NCBI RefSeq assembly: GCF_001639065.2
Contig: NZ_LQXO02000053.1
Span: 1 to 64,000, forward strand
From: Vibrio barjaei
GTDB taxonomy: Bacteria > Pseudomonadota > Gammaproteobacteria > Enterobacterales > Vibrionaceae
Direction of reading: 5' to 3'
Length of the DNA: 64,000 nt
Shown here in pieces: positions 9,996 to 19,139 of the stretch (position 1 is its first letter; every line of letters starts with the position of its first letter). Made by a program: the position numbers and the translations under genes. The notes under the pieces are model-generated. The model saw only the letters and a program-made list of their open reading frames with translations. It ran no database searches and was not told the DNA's origin.

Positions 9996-10112
9996 GAAGT
10001 TGCATAGCCAATAAATTAGCGGATAAAAATGGTTACTGTGTGGCGTCGAACGCTAACATATTATCCAAAAAGCAGTTATATTAAACACATAGTCAGCCAA
10101 AAGGTGGGGTAT

Positions 10113-10460
10113 ATGACACTTATCGAAATGTCACAATGTCGCCTAGAAAGATGTGCCGAAATTGTTTGCAGCAACCGTAACAAGAGTATGCCCGTTGAAC
10201 TGGGTAAGTCCTTGTTTGAAATGGTTGAGCATGGCGTCTTATTTTCTAAAGCTCATTATCTATTGGACTCAAGTTCTTCCAGTTACACCAGTGTCGTCGT
10301 TAAAGTCCTATTCGATTCCAATACTAGAGAATGGTCGATTTTCGTTCCCGATGAAGATGAAGGGGACAACTGGATGCCGTATCCATTCCTTGGTAAAAGT
10401 ACGGACCTTACCGCGGTGATGAGGGAGATTGAGAAAGATCCTAAAGCGTACTTTTGGTGA
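10113..10460 (+). CDS. DUF3024-like protein
   Basis: A 115-aa cytoplasmic protein of unknown function. The ATG at 10113 is chosen because AAGGTGGGG lies just before it. Upstream in-frame ATGs have no ribosome site and would add a non-conserved stretch. The C-terminal half fits my recollection of DUF3024: a beta-hairpin, a W.PYP step, then a helix ending IEKDPKAYFW. No catalytic motif is visible. Confidence 0.75.
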   Translation: MTLIEMSQCRLERCAEIVCSNRNKSMPVELGKSLFEMVEHGVLFSKAHYLLDSSSSSYTSVVVKVLFDSNTREWSIFVPDEDEGDNWMPYPFLGKSTDLTAVMREIEKDPKAYFW

Positions 10461-10490
10461 TGCATGAACGACAAAGCATCATTCATATTA

Positions 10491-10518
10491 AAAAGGGAGC
10501 CCGATGGCTCCCTTTTTG
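10491..10518. terminator. bidirectional terminator between the DUF3024 gene and rnb
   Basis: A perfect 11-bp stem (10491-10501 with 10506-10516, AAAAGGGAGCC/GGCTCCCTTTT) with a CGAT loop and T runs on both strands serves two convergent genes. Confidence 0.92.
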
Positions 10519-10542
10519 TGTTGTACAGCGAGGTGCTATTGG

Positions 10543-12558
10543 CTATTTAGCCGTTTTATCGCTTTGATCTGCTGATGCATTTTTAGGTGCATCAGCAAAT
10601 ACTTCAACAGGCTTAGCGATTAAGCTACGTGTTTCTTGATTAACATCGTTCAGTGTCACTTTAAACGTGTCGCCTAGACGATATACGACTTCTTTATCAA
10701 TAGAAACCGTGCCGTTCTCGTTGTTTCCTTCAATGCGCTCTTTGTTGTCAACGATGAGCGGGTTTGGAATAAACACAGAAGCGCCATTTTCTAGCAAACG
10801 GGCACGAATACCAGCTCGATTAATATCAAAGATTTCTGCGGTGAACTGTGTTTGTTTCTTAGGTTCGTCGGCAAGTGTACGAGCATATAGCCAATCACCC
10901 ACAGTACGCTCAGCAATCTTGTGGTGTTTACGATGTAGAGCAAGCTCTTCACCTAAAGCATCATCTGGCTGTTGCGATGGTTCAGAGCCAAGAATGTAGG
11001 CTTTCAACAGACGATGGTTGACCATATCACCATATTTACGAATAGGAGATGTCCACGTCGCGTAAACGTCCAAGCCCATTGCATAATGTGCATCTGGCTG
11101 GTTGCTGATTTCACTGTACGCTTGATATTTGCGAATCCGGTTATCTAGGTAGCTTGAATCTAAACCACCAAGATTACGGCGGAGTTGAGCAAATCCCTCA
11201 AGAGTTGACAGGTTTTCTTCAGTATAAAGGTTGTCTTCTTTACCTTGGTTGACCAACTCTACAACATCTTTCAGCTTGTCCGCTTTAAAACCAAGGTGAG
11301 TATTGAAAACGCCATAGCCGTACGCTTTACTCAGTACACGGCCTGCACAAATGTTGGCCGTAATCATGGACTCTTCTACCAAGCGGTTGGCCACACGGCG
11401 CATATCTGCGTGGATAGCCACGACGTCATTGTCTTCACTAAGCTCAAAGCGATAGTCTGGACGGTCAGGGAATACAACGGCGTGTGTCTCGCGCCATTGC
11501 GCGCGAACATTGGCAAATTCATTTAGTTCAGTAACCACTTGAGCGATTTCTTCACTTGGTTGCCATTTGTCACAAGTTCCGGTTTCCAACCAATCAGACA
11601 CATTGTCGTAAGCTAGACGTGCATGAGATTTTATGTTGGCTGCGAAGAATTGAATATCATCTTGAATCACGCCGTCAGCACTTACCGTGACTTTGCAACA
11701 TATCGCTGGGCGTACTTTATTTTCAATTAACGAGCAGAGATCGTCCGCTAAATCGCGAGGGAGCATTGGGATATTACGTCCTGGAAGGTAGATAGTGAAG
11801 CCGCGCTCTCTCGCGACTTTGTCCATATCGTCTTCTGGTGTGATATATGCGGTTGGATCGGCAATAGCAATAGTGAGTTCAAAACTGCCGTTGTCATTTT
11901 TCTTTGCATAAAGTGCATCGTCCATGTCTTTTGTTGATTCGCCATCAATAGTGACAAATGGAATGTCTGTTAGGTCGATACGCTCTAGATCGGAATGATC
12001 GTTAATTTCCCAGTCTTCAAGGCCTGCTGGTTCAGTCTTTGGTAAATCATTTTGAGCCAACGTAACCCACCAAGGTGCGATTTTGTCATTGGTGTCTGTG
12101 ATCTTTTCAGTGATTTCTACAAAGAAACCGCCATCGTCTTTCAATGGGTGACGAATTACCTGTGCTACGACCCAGTCACCGTCATTTAAATCATCCGACT
12201 TAATGCCTTTCTTAGTCTTGGCTTTAAGTGTGAGCTTTTTAAGAGTAGGGCTGTCAGGAACAACGTTAAGTTTTCCTTTGATAAGTTTAACTCGGCCAAT
12301 GAATCGAGTGACAGCCTGTTCGATAAGTTCTTGTGGTTCCGCTACTTCTCGGTCTTTTTCAGTACGGATAATTGCAACAACTTTATCTCCGTGCATACAT
12401 TTCTTCATGTATGGTGGCGGAATAAAGAAACTGTTTTTTGCGTCAACTTCTAGGAAGCCAAACCCTTTTTCAGTTGCTTTAATCGTCCCCTCTTTTTTTG
12501 GAAGGGTTTCCTGAATTTGTTGCTTAAGTTGTGCAAGTAACGGATTGTCTTGGAACAT
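10543..12558 (-). CDS. rnb: exoribonuclease II
   Basis: Processive 3'-5' exoribonuclease of 671 aa that degrades single-stranded RNA, Mg2+-dependent. The start at 12558 (MFQDNPLLAQLK) matches E. coli RNase II almost exactly and has an AAGAAG ribosome site. The upstream ATG adds only 14 odd residues. N-terminal cold-shock-type domains (EKGFGFLEV, FIPPPYMKKCMHGD) precede the RNB core. The metal-binding acids are D205, D211, D213 and D214 (IDGESTKDMDD). An S1-type domain is C-terminal, with a polar Ala/Asp/Lys tail longer than in E. coli (644 aa). It faces csdA across 363 bp, and both gene products act in RNA turnover. Confidence 0.97.
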   Translation of the reverse strand: MFQDNPLLAQLKQQIQETLPKKEGTIKATEKGFGFLEVDAKNSFFIPPPYMKKCMHGDKVVAIIRTEKDREVAEPQELIEQAVTRFIGRVKLIKGKLNVVPDSPTLKKLTLKAKTKKGIKSDDLNDGDWVVAQVIRHPLKDDGGFFVEITEKITDTNDKIAPWWVTLAQNDLPKTEPAGLEDWEINDHSDLERIDLTDIPFVTIDGESTKDMDDALYAKKNDNGSFELTIAIADPTAYITPEDDMDKVARERGFTIYLPGRNIPMLPRDLADDLCSLIENKVRPAICCKVTVSADGVIQDDIQFFAANIKSHARLAYDNVSDWLETGTCDKWQPSEEIAQVVTELNEFANVRAQWRETHAVVFPDRPDYRFELSEDNDVVAIHADMRRVANRLVEESMITANICAGRVLSKAYGYGVFNTHLGFKADKLKDVVELVNQGKEDNLYTEENLSTLEGFAQLRRNLGGLDSSYLDNRIRKYQAYSEISNQPDAHYAMGLDVYATWTSPIRKYGDMVNHRLLKAYILGSEPSQQPDDALGEELALHRKHHKIAERTVGDWLYARTLADEPKKQTQFTAEIFDINRAGIRARLLENGASVFIPNPLIVDNKERIEGNNENGTVSIDKEVVYRLGDTFKVTLNDVNQETRSLIAKPVEVFADAPKNASADQSDKTAK

Positions 12559-12921
12559 GTATCTACTTCTTAACAATGAAAGTGCGGACACTATACCCAA
12601 ATGCCCGGAATATGCCTAGCCGAAATACGAGTGCGAAGGCTAGGTTTTAGGCGCTTTGCATGTATATTTGATGACGCTTTATACAGAATTTTGTCATCGA
12701 GAATAAAATTGTGATGTATTTCAATTTTTTCTGGCTTTTTTTGTGCTTTTAGGGAATAATCCGCCTCCTTGTTTACGTCCCTAGCGGCTTGATGCGATTT
12801 GCTACTTATCCGCATCTGAATGGAATCAGCTCTTTAAGGTTTGCTTTAGAAGCAATCTGGATCAGTTTGGAATTGGTAGAGCTCGTGGGACCTTAGTTAA
12901 TAATTGATAAATGGGATCCCA
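12559..12921. other. rnb-csdA divergent intergenic region, long csdA leader
   Basis: 363 bp separates two divergent genes. No convincing gene is present: a 74-codon minus-strand frame has no ribosome site and lies in AT-rich leader DNA. The stretch at 12840-12921 with complementary AGCTCT and AGAGCT pieces could fold as part of a structured 5' untranslated region, as known for cold-shock mRNAs including E. coli deaD. Confidence 0.45.
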
Positions 12922-14844
12922 ATGCAAGATTCTTCAATTCAGTTTAGCGATTTAGCGCTGAACGATTCAATCCTTTCTGCTCTTGACGGAATGGGTTTCG
13001 TATCTCCAACTCCTATCCAAGCTGCGGCAATTCCGCACTTGTTAGCAGGTAAAGATGCACTAGGTAAAGCTCAAACTGGTACTGGTAAAACAGCTGCATT
13101 CTCTCTTCCTCTGCTTAATAAGCTAAACCTTGATCAACGTAAGCCACAAGCTGTAGTGCTTGCGCCTACTCGCGAGCTTGCTATTCAAGTTGCGGCGGAA
13201 ATGAAAAACCTTGGTAAAAACATCAATGGGTTAAAGGTACTAGAAATCTACGGTGGTGCATCTATCGTCGATCAAATGCGTGCACTTAAAAATGGTGCTC
13301 ACATTGTTGTTGGTACTCCTGGTCGTGTACAAGACCTTATCAACCGTGACCGTTTACACCTAGACGAAGTACACACTTTCGTTCTTGATGAAGCAGACGA
13401 AATGCTTAACATGGGCTTTGTTGATGACGTAACAGAGATCATGGAGCACGCTCCTGAAACAGCACAGCGCGTATTATTCTCTGCGACTATGCCTCCAATG
13501 CTTAAGAAGATCGTTGATCGTTTCTTGCGTGAGCCAGAGTATGTTGACGTTGCTGGTAAAAACCACACTGTAGATAAAGTAGAGCAGCAATTCTGGGTTG
13601 TTAAAGGCGTAGAAAAAGACGAAGCAATGTCTCGTCTTCTAGAAACAGAAGAAACTGACGCGTCAATCGTATTCGTACGTACTCGTCAAGACACTGAGCG
13701 TCTTGCAGACTGGCTATCAGCGCGCGGCTTCAAAGCAGCAGCACTTCACGGTGACATTCCTCAGTCTCTACGTGAGCGCACAGTTGATCACATCAAACAA
13801 GGTGTTATCGACATCCTAGTTGCGACTGACGTTGTTGCACGTGGTCTAGACGTTCCACGTATTACACACGTATTTAACTACGACATCCCATTCGATGTTG
13901 AGTCTTACATCCACCGTATCGGCCGTACTGGTCGTGCTGGACGTAAAGGTAAAGCGATCCTTCTAGTTCGCACAAACCAAATCCGTATGCTTCGCACTAT
14001 CGAGCGCGTAACTAAGTCCTCAATGGAAGAAATCCAACTTCCTCTACGTGACAAAGTTGCAGAAGCTCGTCTAGTTAAACTTGGTGAAGAACTTGCTCAA
14101 GAAACTGAGCACAAGTCACTTGATAAGTTTGCTGAGCTTGTTGAAAAGCTACAAGAAACTTTAGAAATTGACGCAGCAACACTAGCGGCAATTCTACTTA
14201 AGCGCCAACAGGGTAAACGCCCACTATTCTACATTGGTGAAGACCCAATGATCGCGGCTATCGAGCGTGACAAGCAACGTCGCAAAGAGCGTCGTGAAGG
14301 TGGTCGTGACGGAGGCCGTGATGGTCGTCGTAGCTTCAACACTGCTGATTGGGATACTTACCAACTGCAAGTAGGTCGCGAGCAAGGTGTTCAGGTTAAA
14401 GACATCGTAGGTGCACTTGCGAACGAACTTGGCCTAACAAAAGGTTCTATCGGTGCAATTAAGCTAGATCGTGAGTCAACTTACGTTCAGCTTCCAAAGC
14501 AAATGACCTCTGATGTTGCTGGTAAGCTTCGTAAACTGCGCATCCGCCAAAAAGAAGCGGGTGCAGTAGTGGTAGACTTTACTGATTTCCGTGAGCCGCG
14601 TGGTCGCCGTGATGGTGGTGGTCGTCGCGATGGTAACCGTGATGGAAATCGCGGTGGATACCGAGGTAATCGTGAAGGCGGTAATCGCGAAGGCGGTGGC
14701 TATCGTGGTAACCGTGACGGAAACCGTGAAGGTGGTCGTGGTCGTGATGGCGAGCGTCGTTTTGATCGTAACCGTGGTGGAGACCACCGTGGTAGTCACC
14801 GTGGCGAGCGAAGCTTCTCACGCAATCGTCGTGATGAAGCATAA
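12922..14844 (+). CDS. deaD: cold-shock DEAD-box RNA helicase CsdA/DeaD
   Basis: ATP-dependent RNA helicase of 640 aa for ribosome assembly and mRNA unwinding in the cold. The ATG at 12922 has GGGA at good spacing. The in-frame TTG at 12904 is not needed. Motifs in order: Q motif (F...G...PTPIQ), motif I QTGTGKT (K56), PTRELA, TPGR, DEAD at 156-159, SAT, ARGLDVPR, HRIGRTGR. The C-terminal part has the DbpA-like RNA-binding fold (near SIGAIKLDRESTYVQLP) and a tail of about 80 residues rich in R-G, R-D and N-R repeats that should add RNA affinity. The codon bias (CGT, GGT) suggests high expression. Confidence 0.97.
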   Translation: MQDSSIQFSDLALNDSILSALDGMGFVSPTPIQAAAIPHLLAGKDALGKAQTGTGKTAAFSLPLLNKLNLDQRKPQAVVLAPTRELAIQVAAEMKNLGKNINGLKVLEIYGGASIVDQMRALKNGAHIVVGTPGRVQDLINRDRLHLDEVHTFVLDEADEMLNMGFVDDVTEIMEHAPETAQRVLFSATMPPMLKKIVDRFLREPEYVDVAGKNHTVDKVEQQFWVVKGVEKDEAMSRLLETEETDASIVFVRTRQDTERLADWLSARGFKAAALHGDIPQSLRERTVDHIKQGVIDILVATDVVARGLDVPRITHVFNYDIPFDVESYIHRIGRTGRAGRKGKAILLVRTNQIRMLRTIERVTKSSMEEIQLPLRDKVAEARLVKLGEELAQETEHKSLDKFAELVEKLQETLEIDAATLAAILLKRQQGKRPLFYIGEDPMIAAIERDKQRRKERREGGRDGGRDGRRSFNTADWDTYQLQVGREQGVQVKDIVGALANELGLTKGSIGAIKLDRESTYVQLPKQMTSDVAGKLRKLRIRQKEAGAVVVDFTDFREPRGRRDGGGRRDGNRDGNRGGYRGNREGGNREGGGYRGNRDGNREGGRGRDGERRFDRNRGGDHRGSHRGERSFSRNRRDEA

Positions 14845-14869
14845 TATCGCTTCTACTCAAAAATAGTTG

Positions 14870-14898
14870 AAAGCCGGGCTCATGCCCGGCTTTTTTGT
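14870..14898 (+). terminator. terminator after deaD
   Basis: A perfect 10-bp stem (14870-14879 with 14884-14893, AAAGCCGGGC/GCCCGGCTTT) with a TCAT loop and six T bases. Confidence 0.93.
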
Positions 14899-14949
14899 AT
14901 GATGAATATGCAACTGGTGCGAACCTGCCCTATAATCAAGGTATGTAAT

Positions 14950-14978
14950 CGATTAAATTCAAGATGTGAATTAAATCG
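14950..14978. promoter_or_regulatory. 29-bp imperfect palindrome upstream of ackA, candidate operator
   Basis: CGATTAAATTC (14950-14960) and GAATTAAATCG (14968-14978) are inverted with one mismatch around a 7-bp centre, about 145 bp before the acetate kinase start. No T run follows, so a protein-binding site is likelier than a terminator. The regulator is unknown. Confidence 0.35.
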
Positions 14979-15119
14979 GACCTTGATCATTATCAATAAA
15001 TATCATTTTGATACAGTTGTTTGTATAAAAGAAAGTTGAAAGATTCAAAAAATATTGAATAATACAAACAAATATTAGGAAGTCGTCTTCCATCAATGCT
15101 CAAAACAGGATATCCCCCC

Positions 15120-16313
15120 ATGTCTAATTCGTTTGTTCTCGTGATTAACTCTGGTAGTTCATCTCTGAAATTCGCTGTAATCGACTCAGCAAGTGGTGAA
15201 GCAGTTCTGTCTGGTCTTGGAGAGTGCTTTGGCCTTCCTGAATCTCGTATGAGCTGGAAATTTAATGGTGAAAAAACTGAAATCGCTATCGAAGGCGACG
15301 ACAGTCACCACAAAATTGCGATCAGCAAGCTTGTGGGTTTAACAGATGAACTTGGCCTACAAGAGAACATTGTTGCCGTAGGTCACCGTATTGTTCACGG
15401 TGGTGAGAAATTCACTAAGACTGTGCGCATCAACGAAGAAGTAACAGCGGAAATTGAAAAGCTTGCGGATCTTGCTCCACTACATAACCCAGCAGGCGCT
15501 ATCGGTATCCGAGCAGCGATGGAAGCATTTCCTTCTCTTCCTCAGTTCGCAGTGTTTGACACAGCATTCCACCAAACGATGCCTGAGCGTGCATACACTG
15601 GTGCTATTGCTAATGAGCTATACACAGACTACGGCATCCGTCGTTACGGCTTCCACGGCACTAGCCACTATTTTGTAAGCCGCGAAGCCGCCAAGATGAT
15701 CAATAAACCAATTGAAGAGTCTAGCTTCATTTCAGTACACCTTGGTAACGGTGCTTCTGTATGTGCTATCAATAATGGTGATTCAGTAGATACTTCAATG
15801 GGTTTCACTCCATTGTCTGGTCTAATGATGGGTACTCGTTGTGGTGACCTAGACCCAGGTATTATTGAGTACCTTTTGAAAAAGGGCTGGTCACAGGACA
15901 AAGTATTTAACGCACTTAACAAAGAGTCAGGCTTCCTAGGTGTTTCTGGCCTAACGAGTGATGCACGTGGCATTCTGGAAGCGATGGAAGAAGGTCATGA
16001 AGGCGCAAAACTGGCGTTTCAAGTGTTTACATACCGCGTATCAAAATACATTGCATCTTACCTAGCAGCTTTAGATTCGTTTGATGGCATCATCTTCACT
16101 GGTGGTATTGGTGAAAACTCAATGCCAATTCGTAGCGAGATTCTCAACAACCTAAAACTTCTTGGCTTTAAAGAAGATGTGAAGGGCAACGAAGATGCTC
16201 GCTTCGGAAACGCTGGCATCATCGGTAAATCTGAGATGCTAGATGCTGTAGCGATGGTTATTCCGACTAACGAAGAGTTTGTAATTGCACAGCAGTCGGT
16301 AGAACTACTGTAA
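15120..16313 (+). CDS. ackA: acetate kinase
   Basis: Acetate kinase of 397 aa: acetyl phosphate + ADP to acetate + ATP in the cytoplasm. The ATG at 15120 (MSNSFVLVINSGSSSLKFA) aligns with the E. coli start and has AGGA 8 bases before it. The ATG at 15096 lacks support. Family motifs are NSGSSSLKF, GHRIVHGGEKFT, FDTAFH, RRYGFHGTSH, HLGNGAS, GLMMGTR and FTGGIGENS. No pta gene adjoins it, unlike the usual ackA-pta operon, which suggests this is the second, unlinked acetate kinase that vibrios carry. It is monocistronic, with its own terminator. Confidence 0.96.
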   Translation: MSNSFVLVINSGSSSLKFAVIDSASGEAVLSGLGECFGLPESRMSWKFNGEKTEIAIEGDDSHHKIAISKLVGLTDELGLQENIVAVGHRIVHGGEKFTKTVRINEEVTAEIEKLADLAPLHNPAGAIGIRAAMEAFPSLPQFAVFDTAFHQTMPERAYTGAIANELYTDYGIRRYGFHGTSHYFVSREAAKMINKPIEESSFISVHLGNGASVCAINNGDSVDTSMGFTPLSGLMMGTRCGDLDPGIIEYLLKKGWSQDKVFNALNKESGFLGVSGLTSDARGILEAMEEGHEGAKLAFQVFTYRVSKYIASYLAALDSFDGIIFTGGIGENSMPIRSEILNNLKLLGFKEDVKGNEDARFGNAGIIGKSEMLDAVAMVIPTNEEFVIAQQSVELL

Positions 16314-16335
16314 CCATAATTGAAAACGAATAGTT

Positions 16336-16362
16336 AAAAGCGAGCTTAGTGCTCGCTTTTTA
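16336..16362. terminator. terminator between ackA and the patatin gene
   Basis: A perfect 10-bp stem (16336-16345 with 16351-16360, AAAAGCGAGC/GCTCGCTTTT) with a 5-base loop serves the convergent genes. Confidence 0.9.
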
Positions 16363-16405
16363 GTTCTATCTATTGGTTAAATGATAAGCGCAAAGACAAC
16401 ACACG

Positions 16406-17248
16406 CTATGTATCTTGCTGAACCACTTTGTTTGCCGCTCTTAACCCCATCTGATATCCCGCTTCAAGCTTGTCTTTATTTGTTGTTAGCCGTCCTACAG
16501 AAAAGTTATCTTCTGGAGTAATAACGTGAATAGTGCAGTCGGGTGGAGGGTTGTTGATAAACGCCATCGTTTGGTTATATTGGTCTGCGCGGTTGATCAT
16601 TGCTTCTGCCAGCAGCGGAGTATTTTTCATAAGCCGACGTAGTAGCCAAGGTGCTTTAGGTGGGCGTTTGACATAACCTTGTTTTTGCGACAGAACCACT
16701 GTGATGACCTTAGCACCTTTTTTGTATGCCTCAATCACGGGAATTGAATCACCAACTCCTCCATCAATCATCTTTCTTCCATCGATATTTATAGGTGTGC
16801 GGTAGGCGACAGGCACTGAGCATGATGCCTTTAGAATCATCTCTAAATTACTTTGTGATCCTAATGTGTATACAGGAGTTCCTGTGTTAACGTCGGTCGT
16901 AACAATATGGAAAGGAATAGGCTGCTCGTTAAATGCTTGCATATCATAGGGATAATGTCTCGCAATATGATCCCAGAGCCAGTCAAGATCTAGCCAGTGA
17001 CCACCCTTAGCAAAGTTATGGAAGTTGATAAATTCTGGGCGACACGAGTAGTCCGCTATGATGGTGTAAGTTCGTCCGCGTTGATTAGACAGCCACGACG
17101 CGATATTGGTCGCCCCAGCTGAGACTCCAATACAAAAATCAAAAGGATTATAGTTGTGGTCGATAAAGCCATCTAAAACCCCTGCGGCAAAGATACCTCG
17201 CATAGCACCGCCTTCAACGACTAAAGCATGTTTTGTTGTTAGTGACAT
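16406..17248 (-). CDS. patatin-like phospholipase
   Basis: Cytoplasmic or membrane-associated acyl hydrolase of 280 aa, patatin family, closest in style to E. coli YjjU. The oxyanion loop is GGAMRGIF (13-20). The nucleophile elbow GVSAG places Ser43, and the second catalytic residue is D162 in DGGVGDSIP. There is no signal peptide and no type III or VI secretion mark, so it differs from ExoU-type effectors and is probably a housekeeping lipase. The start at 17248 gives the expected N-terminus just before the oxyanion loop. Confidence 0.88.
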   Translation of the reverse strand: MSLTTKHALVVEGGAMRGIFAAGVLDGFIDHNYNPFDFCIGVSAGATNIASWLSNQRGRTYTIIADYSCRPEFINFHNFAKGGHWLDLDWLWDHIARHYPYDMQAFNEQPIPFHIVTTDVNTGTPVYTLGSQSNLEMILKASCSVPVAYRTPINIDGRKMIDGGVGDSIPVIEAYKKGAKVITVVLSQKQGYVKRPPKAPWLLRRLMKNTPLLAEAMINRADQYNQTMAFINNPPPDCTIHVITPEDNFSVGRLTTNKDKLEAGYQMGLRAANKVVQQDT

Positions 17249-17520
17249 GAAAAAATGATTCCCTTAGAGTATTTCAGGCGTTTCCCTTGACCCATAGACG
17301 TTAGTGATTACAGCGCTGAACACTGAATGGACGAGTGGTCAGATGTGTAATTGCCTTGAGGTAAAATACCAAACTCTGTCGAGCTTCTCTATACAAAAGC
17401 GCTTTATAAATACCATCTCCTTTTGTACTTATCTTGACTAAGCAACCCACCTAACTACGCTTATGATAATTAACAATGAAGACACACGCTAAATAAATCA
17501 GATAGATAAGTGGAGCCATT

Positions 17521-18573
17521 ATGTCAATTGCCTCTATTGCAAACAATGTCAGTGAACTCATCGGTGACACCGATCTGGTCAGAATTAACAGTCTCTCAGA
17601 GATATCCGGTTGCAACATCCTTCTCAAGTGCGAACAACAGAACCCAGGAGGTTCAATAAAAGATAGAGCCGCGCTTCAGTTGGTGACCGATGCCATTGAA
17701 GCCGGAAAACTAAAACCAGGTATGACTATAGTAGAAGGAACCGCAGGGAATACCGGCATTGGGCTAGCACTGGTGGCGAAGTCACTTGGTTATAAGATGC
17801 TGGTCGTGATGCCAAAAGGGCAAGCGAAAGAAAAAGAAAGGATGATTTCCCTCTATGGTGCCGAACTGTTGCTGGTCGACCCTTGTCCGTTTGCAAACCT
17901 TGAACACTTTTACCATACCGCCAAGAGGATAGGTGAGGAGCATGAAGATTATTGGTGGGCCGATCAGTTTGAGAACCTAAGCAATTACCGAGCGCACTAT
18001 TTAAACACGGGCCCCGAGATATGGAGACAAACCGAAGGCAACATAGACGCATTAGTGTCTGTAGTAGGGACTGGCGGTACAATTGCTGGAAACTCTCACT
18101 ACCTCTCGCAGCAACAGCCAAATCTGAAAACTTGGTTGGTCGATCCCGATGGCTCAGGTATTCATTCTTTTCTGAAAAACGGAGAATACAGATCTACAGG
18201 GAGTTCGTTTACTGAAGGCATAGGTATTATGAGAACGGTAGAGAACTTCAGGCAGGCGAAAATCAATCATGCAATCACTTTACCTGATCAGGACTTAGTG
18301 ACTATCTCTCGTCTGGTAGCGGAACATGACGGTATAGTTCTTGGCAGTAGCTCGTCACTGAACGTAGCGGGAGCCCTGTACACTGCGGCTAGAATGGGCA
18401 AAGGAAAAACAATTGTCACCTTCAGTTGTGACCTGGCGGACCGTTCCTACTCAAAGCTGTACAACGAGGAGTTTCTAAAAGAGAGGGGGATTAAGCTCAA
18501 TACAGAAACTCTTAAGGAGATATGGACTCGTTACCAAGCTGATGATGACAGCATGGTGGCCGATGTCTCTTGA
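17521..18573 (+). CDS. cysteine synthase A-like PLP enzyme
   Basis: Fold-type II PLP enzyme of 350 aa, most likely O-acetylserine sulfhydrylase (cysteine from O-acetylserine and sulfide). The PLP lysine is K47 in NPGGSIKDR. The phosphate loop is VGTGGTIAG. The Asn loop reads GTAGNTGIGLA (73-83) where bacterial CysK has TSGNTG, and the late site reads LGSSSSLN where CysK has ISSGA. It is also longer than CysK (about 320 aa). These features recall the fungal/mitochondrial-type branch, so the substrate may differ from that of standard CysK. It is monocistronic, with AGTGGAG before the ATG. Confidence 0.85.
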   Translation: MSIASIANNVSELIGDTDLVRINSLSEISGCNILLKCEQQNPGGSIKDRAALQLVTDAIEAGKLKPGMTIVEGTAGNTGIGLALVAKSLGYKMLVVMPKGQAKEKERMISLYGAELLLVDPCPFANLEHFYHTAKRIGEEHEDYWWADQFENLSNYRAHYLNTGPEIWRQTEGNIDALVSVVGTGGTIAGNSHYLSQQQPNLKTWLVDPDGSGIHSFLKNGEYRSTGSSFTEGIGIMRTVENFRQAKINHAITLPDQDLVTISRLVAEHDGIVLGSSSSLNVAGALYTAARMGKGKTIVTFSCDLADRSYSKLYNEEFLKERGIKLNTETLKEIWTRYQADDDSMVADVS

Positions 18574-18590
18574 AGTACTAAAACAAAAAA

Positions 18591-18612
18591 AGCGAGTCTT
18601 AGACTCGCTCTA
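18591..18612 (+). terminator. hairpin after the cysK-like gene
   Basis: An A-rich run is followed by a 7-bp stem (18591-18597 with 18603-18609, AGCGAGT/ACTCGCT). The T run is weak (CTATAT), so termination may be partial. Confidence 0.6.
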
Positions 18613-18632
18613 TATCTCTTAATTCACTTCTG

Positions 18633-18889
18633 TTACAACACTGAATTAGTGTTAGAAATCGCACTAATTCCAGTGGCTAAGAAGCTAACAACCTCTGATT
18701 GCATCTCTGCGTGAGGCGCTAAATCACTCAAAATCCCGGTGTCTTGGACCAAAATAAAAGTGAAGTGTTTGTCAACATCACGAAAACGTACAAATGGTGA
18801 TGTAACTAATAATCAACTCGTGCACTAGGTTGTGTCGTCGTGAGATGAGGAGCCTTAGCAAGAGGAAAGAGCGTAACTTTGGGGCCGTA
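18633..18889 (-). pseudogene. C-terminal relic of a protein-coding gene (frameshifted)
   Basis: Reading the minus strand from 18812 to a stop at 18633 gives 59 codons that look like real protein (for example FRDVDKHFTFILVQDTG then LSDLAPHAEMQSEVVSFL). Upstream, a different frame from about 18889 to 18816 also reads like protein (GPKVTLFPLAKAPHLTTT). A stop blocks the first frame at 18815, so a frameshift near 18815 would join them. There is no start codon or ribosome site. The family is not recognised with certainty: it resembles the end of a secreted hydrolase or lipase. Confidence 0.4.
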
Positions 18890-19139
18890 TCAACTCAATG
18901 GTTAACATCTTAGTGATAAAAACCTCCATCATACAGATTGTTCCTTAGGTCATAGTTTATTGTAGATTCAAAGGTATAGACAATTAACATTCATGATTCT
19001 AATTTATCATCTGAATAAAATATGTCCATGATCTCACCTTTGAAATAAATGTCAGAACAATGTTAGCGTTTGCTTGTTTCTATCTATCGCCAAAGATATG
19101 ATTGAAACTAAGTAAACTAACAATTAAACGTCAAATATT

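Larger units (their letters stand above)
18574..19139. other. 566-bp region without an intact gene
   Basis: It holds the terminator above, an imperfect inverted repeat (18644-18651 AATTAGTG with 18662-18669 CACTAATT, extended by ACTG/CAGT), and a minus-strand gene relic described separately. From 18900 to 19139 the DNA is AT-rich, with no gene seen. It probably carries the promoter of the next gene. Confidence 0.5.

Noticed and set aside
12591..12815. 74-codon minus-strand frame between rnb and deaD
   Set aside because: No ribosome site at its ATG, basic low-complexity content, and it lies in the probable deaD leader.
14476..14866. Three long alternative reading frames over the deaD 3' end
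   Set aside because: They arise from the repetitive Arg/Gly/Asp/Asn codons of the CsdA tail read in other frames; compositions are extreme (Val/Thr or His/Asp runs) and lack ribosome sites.
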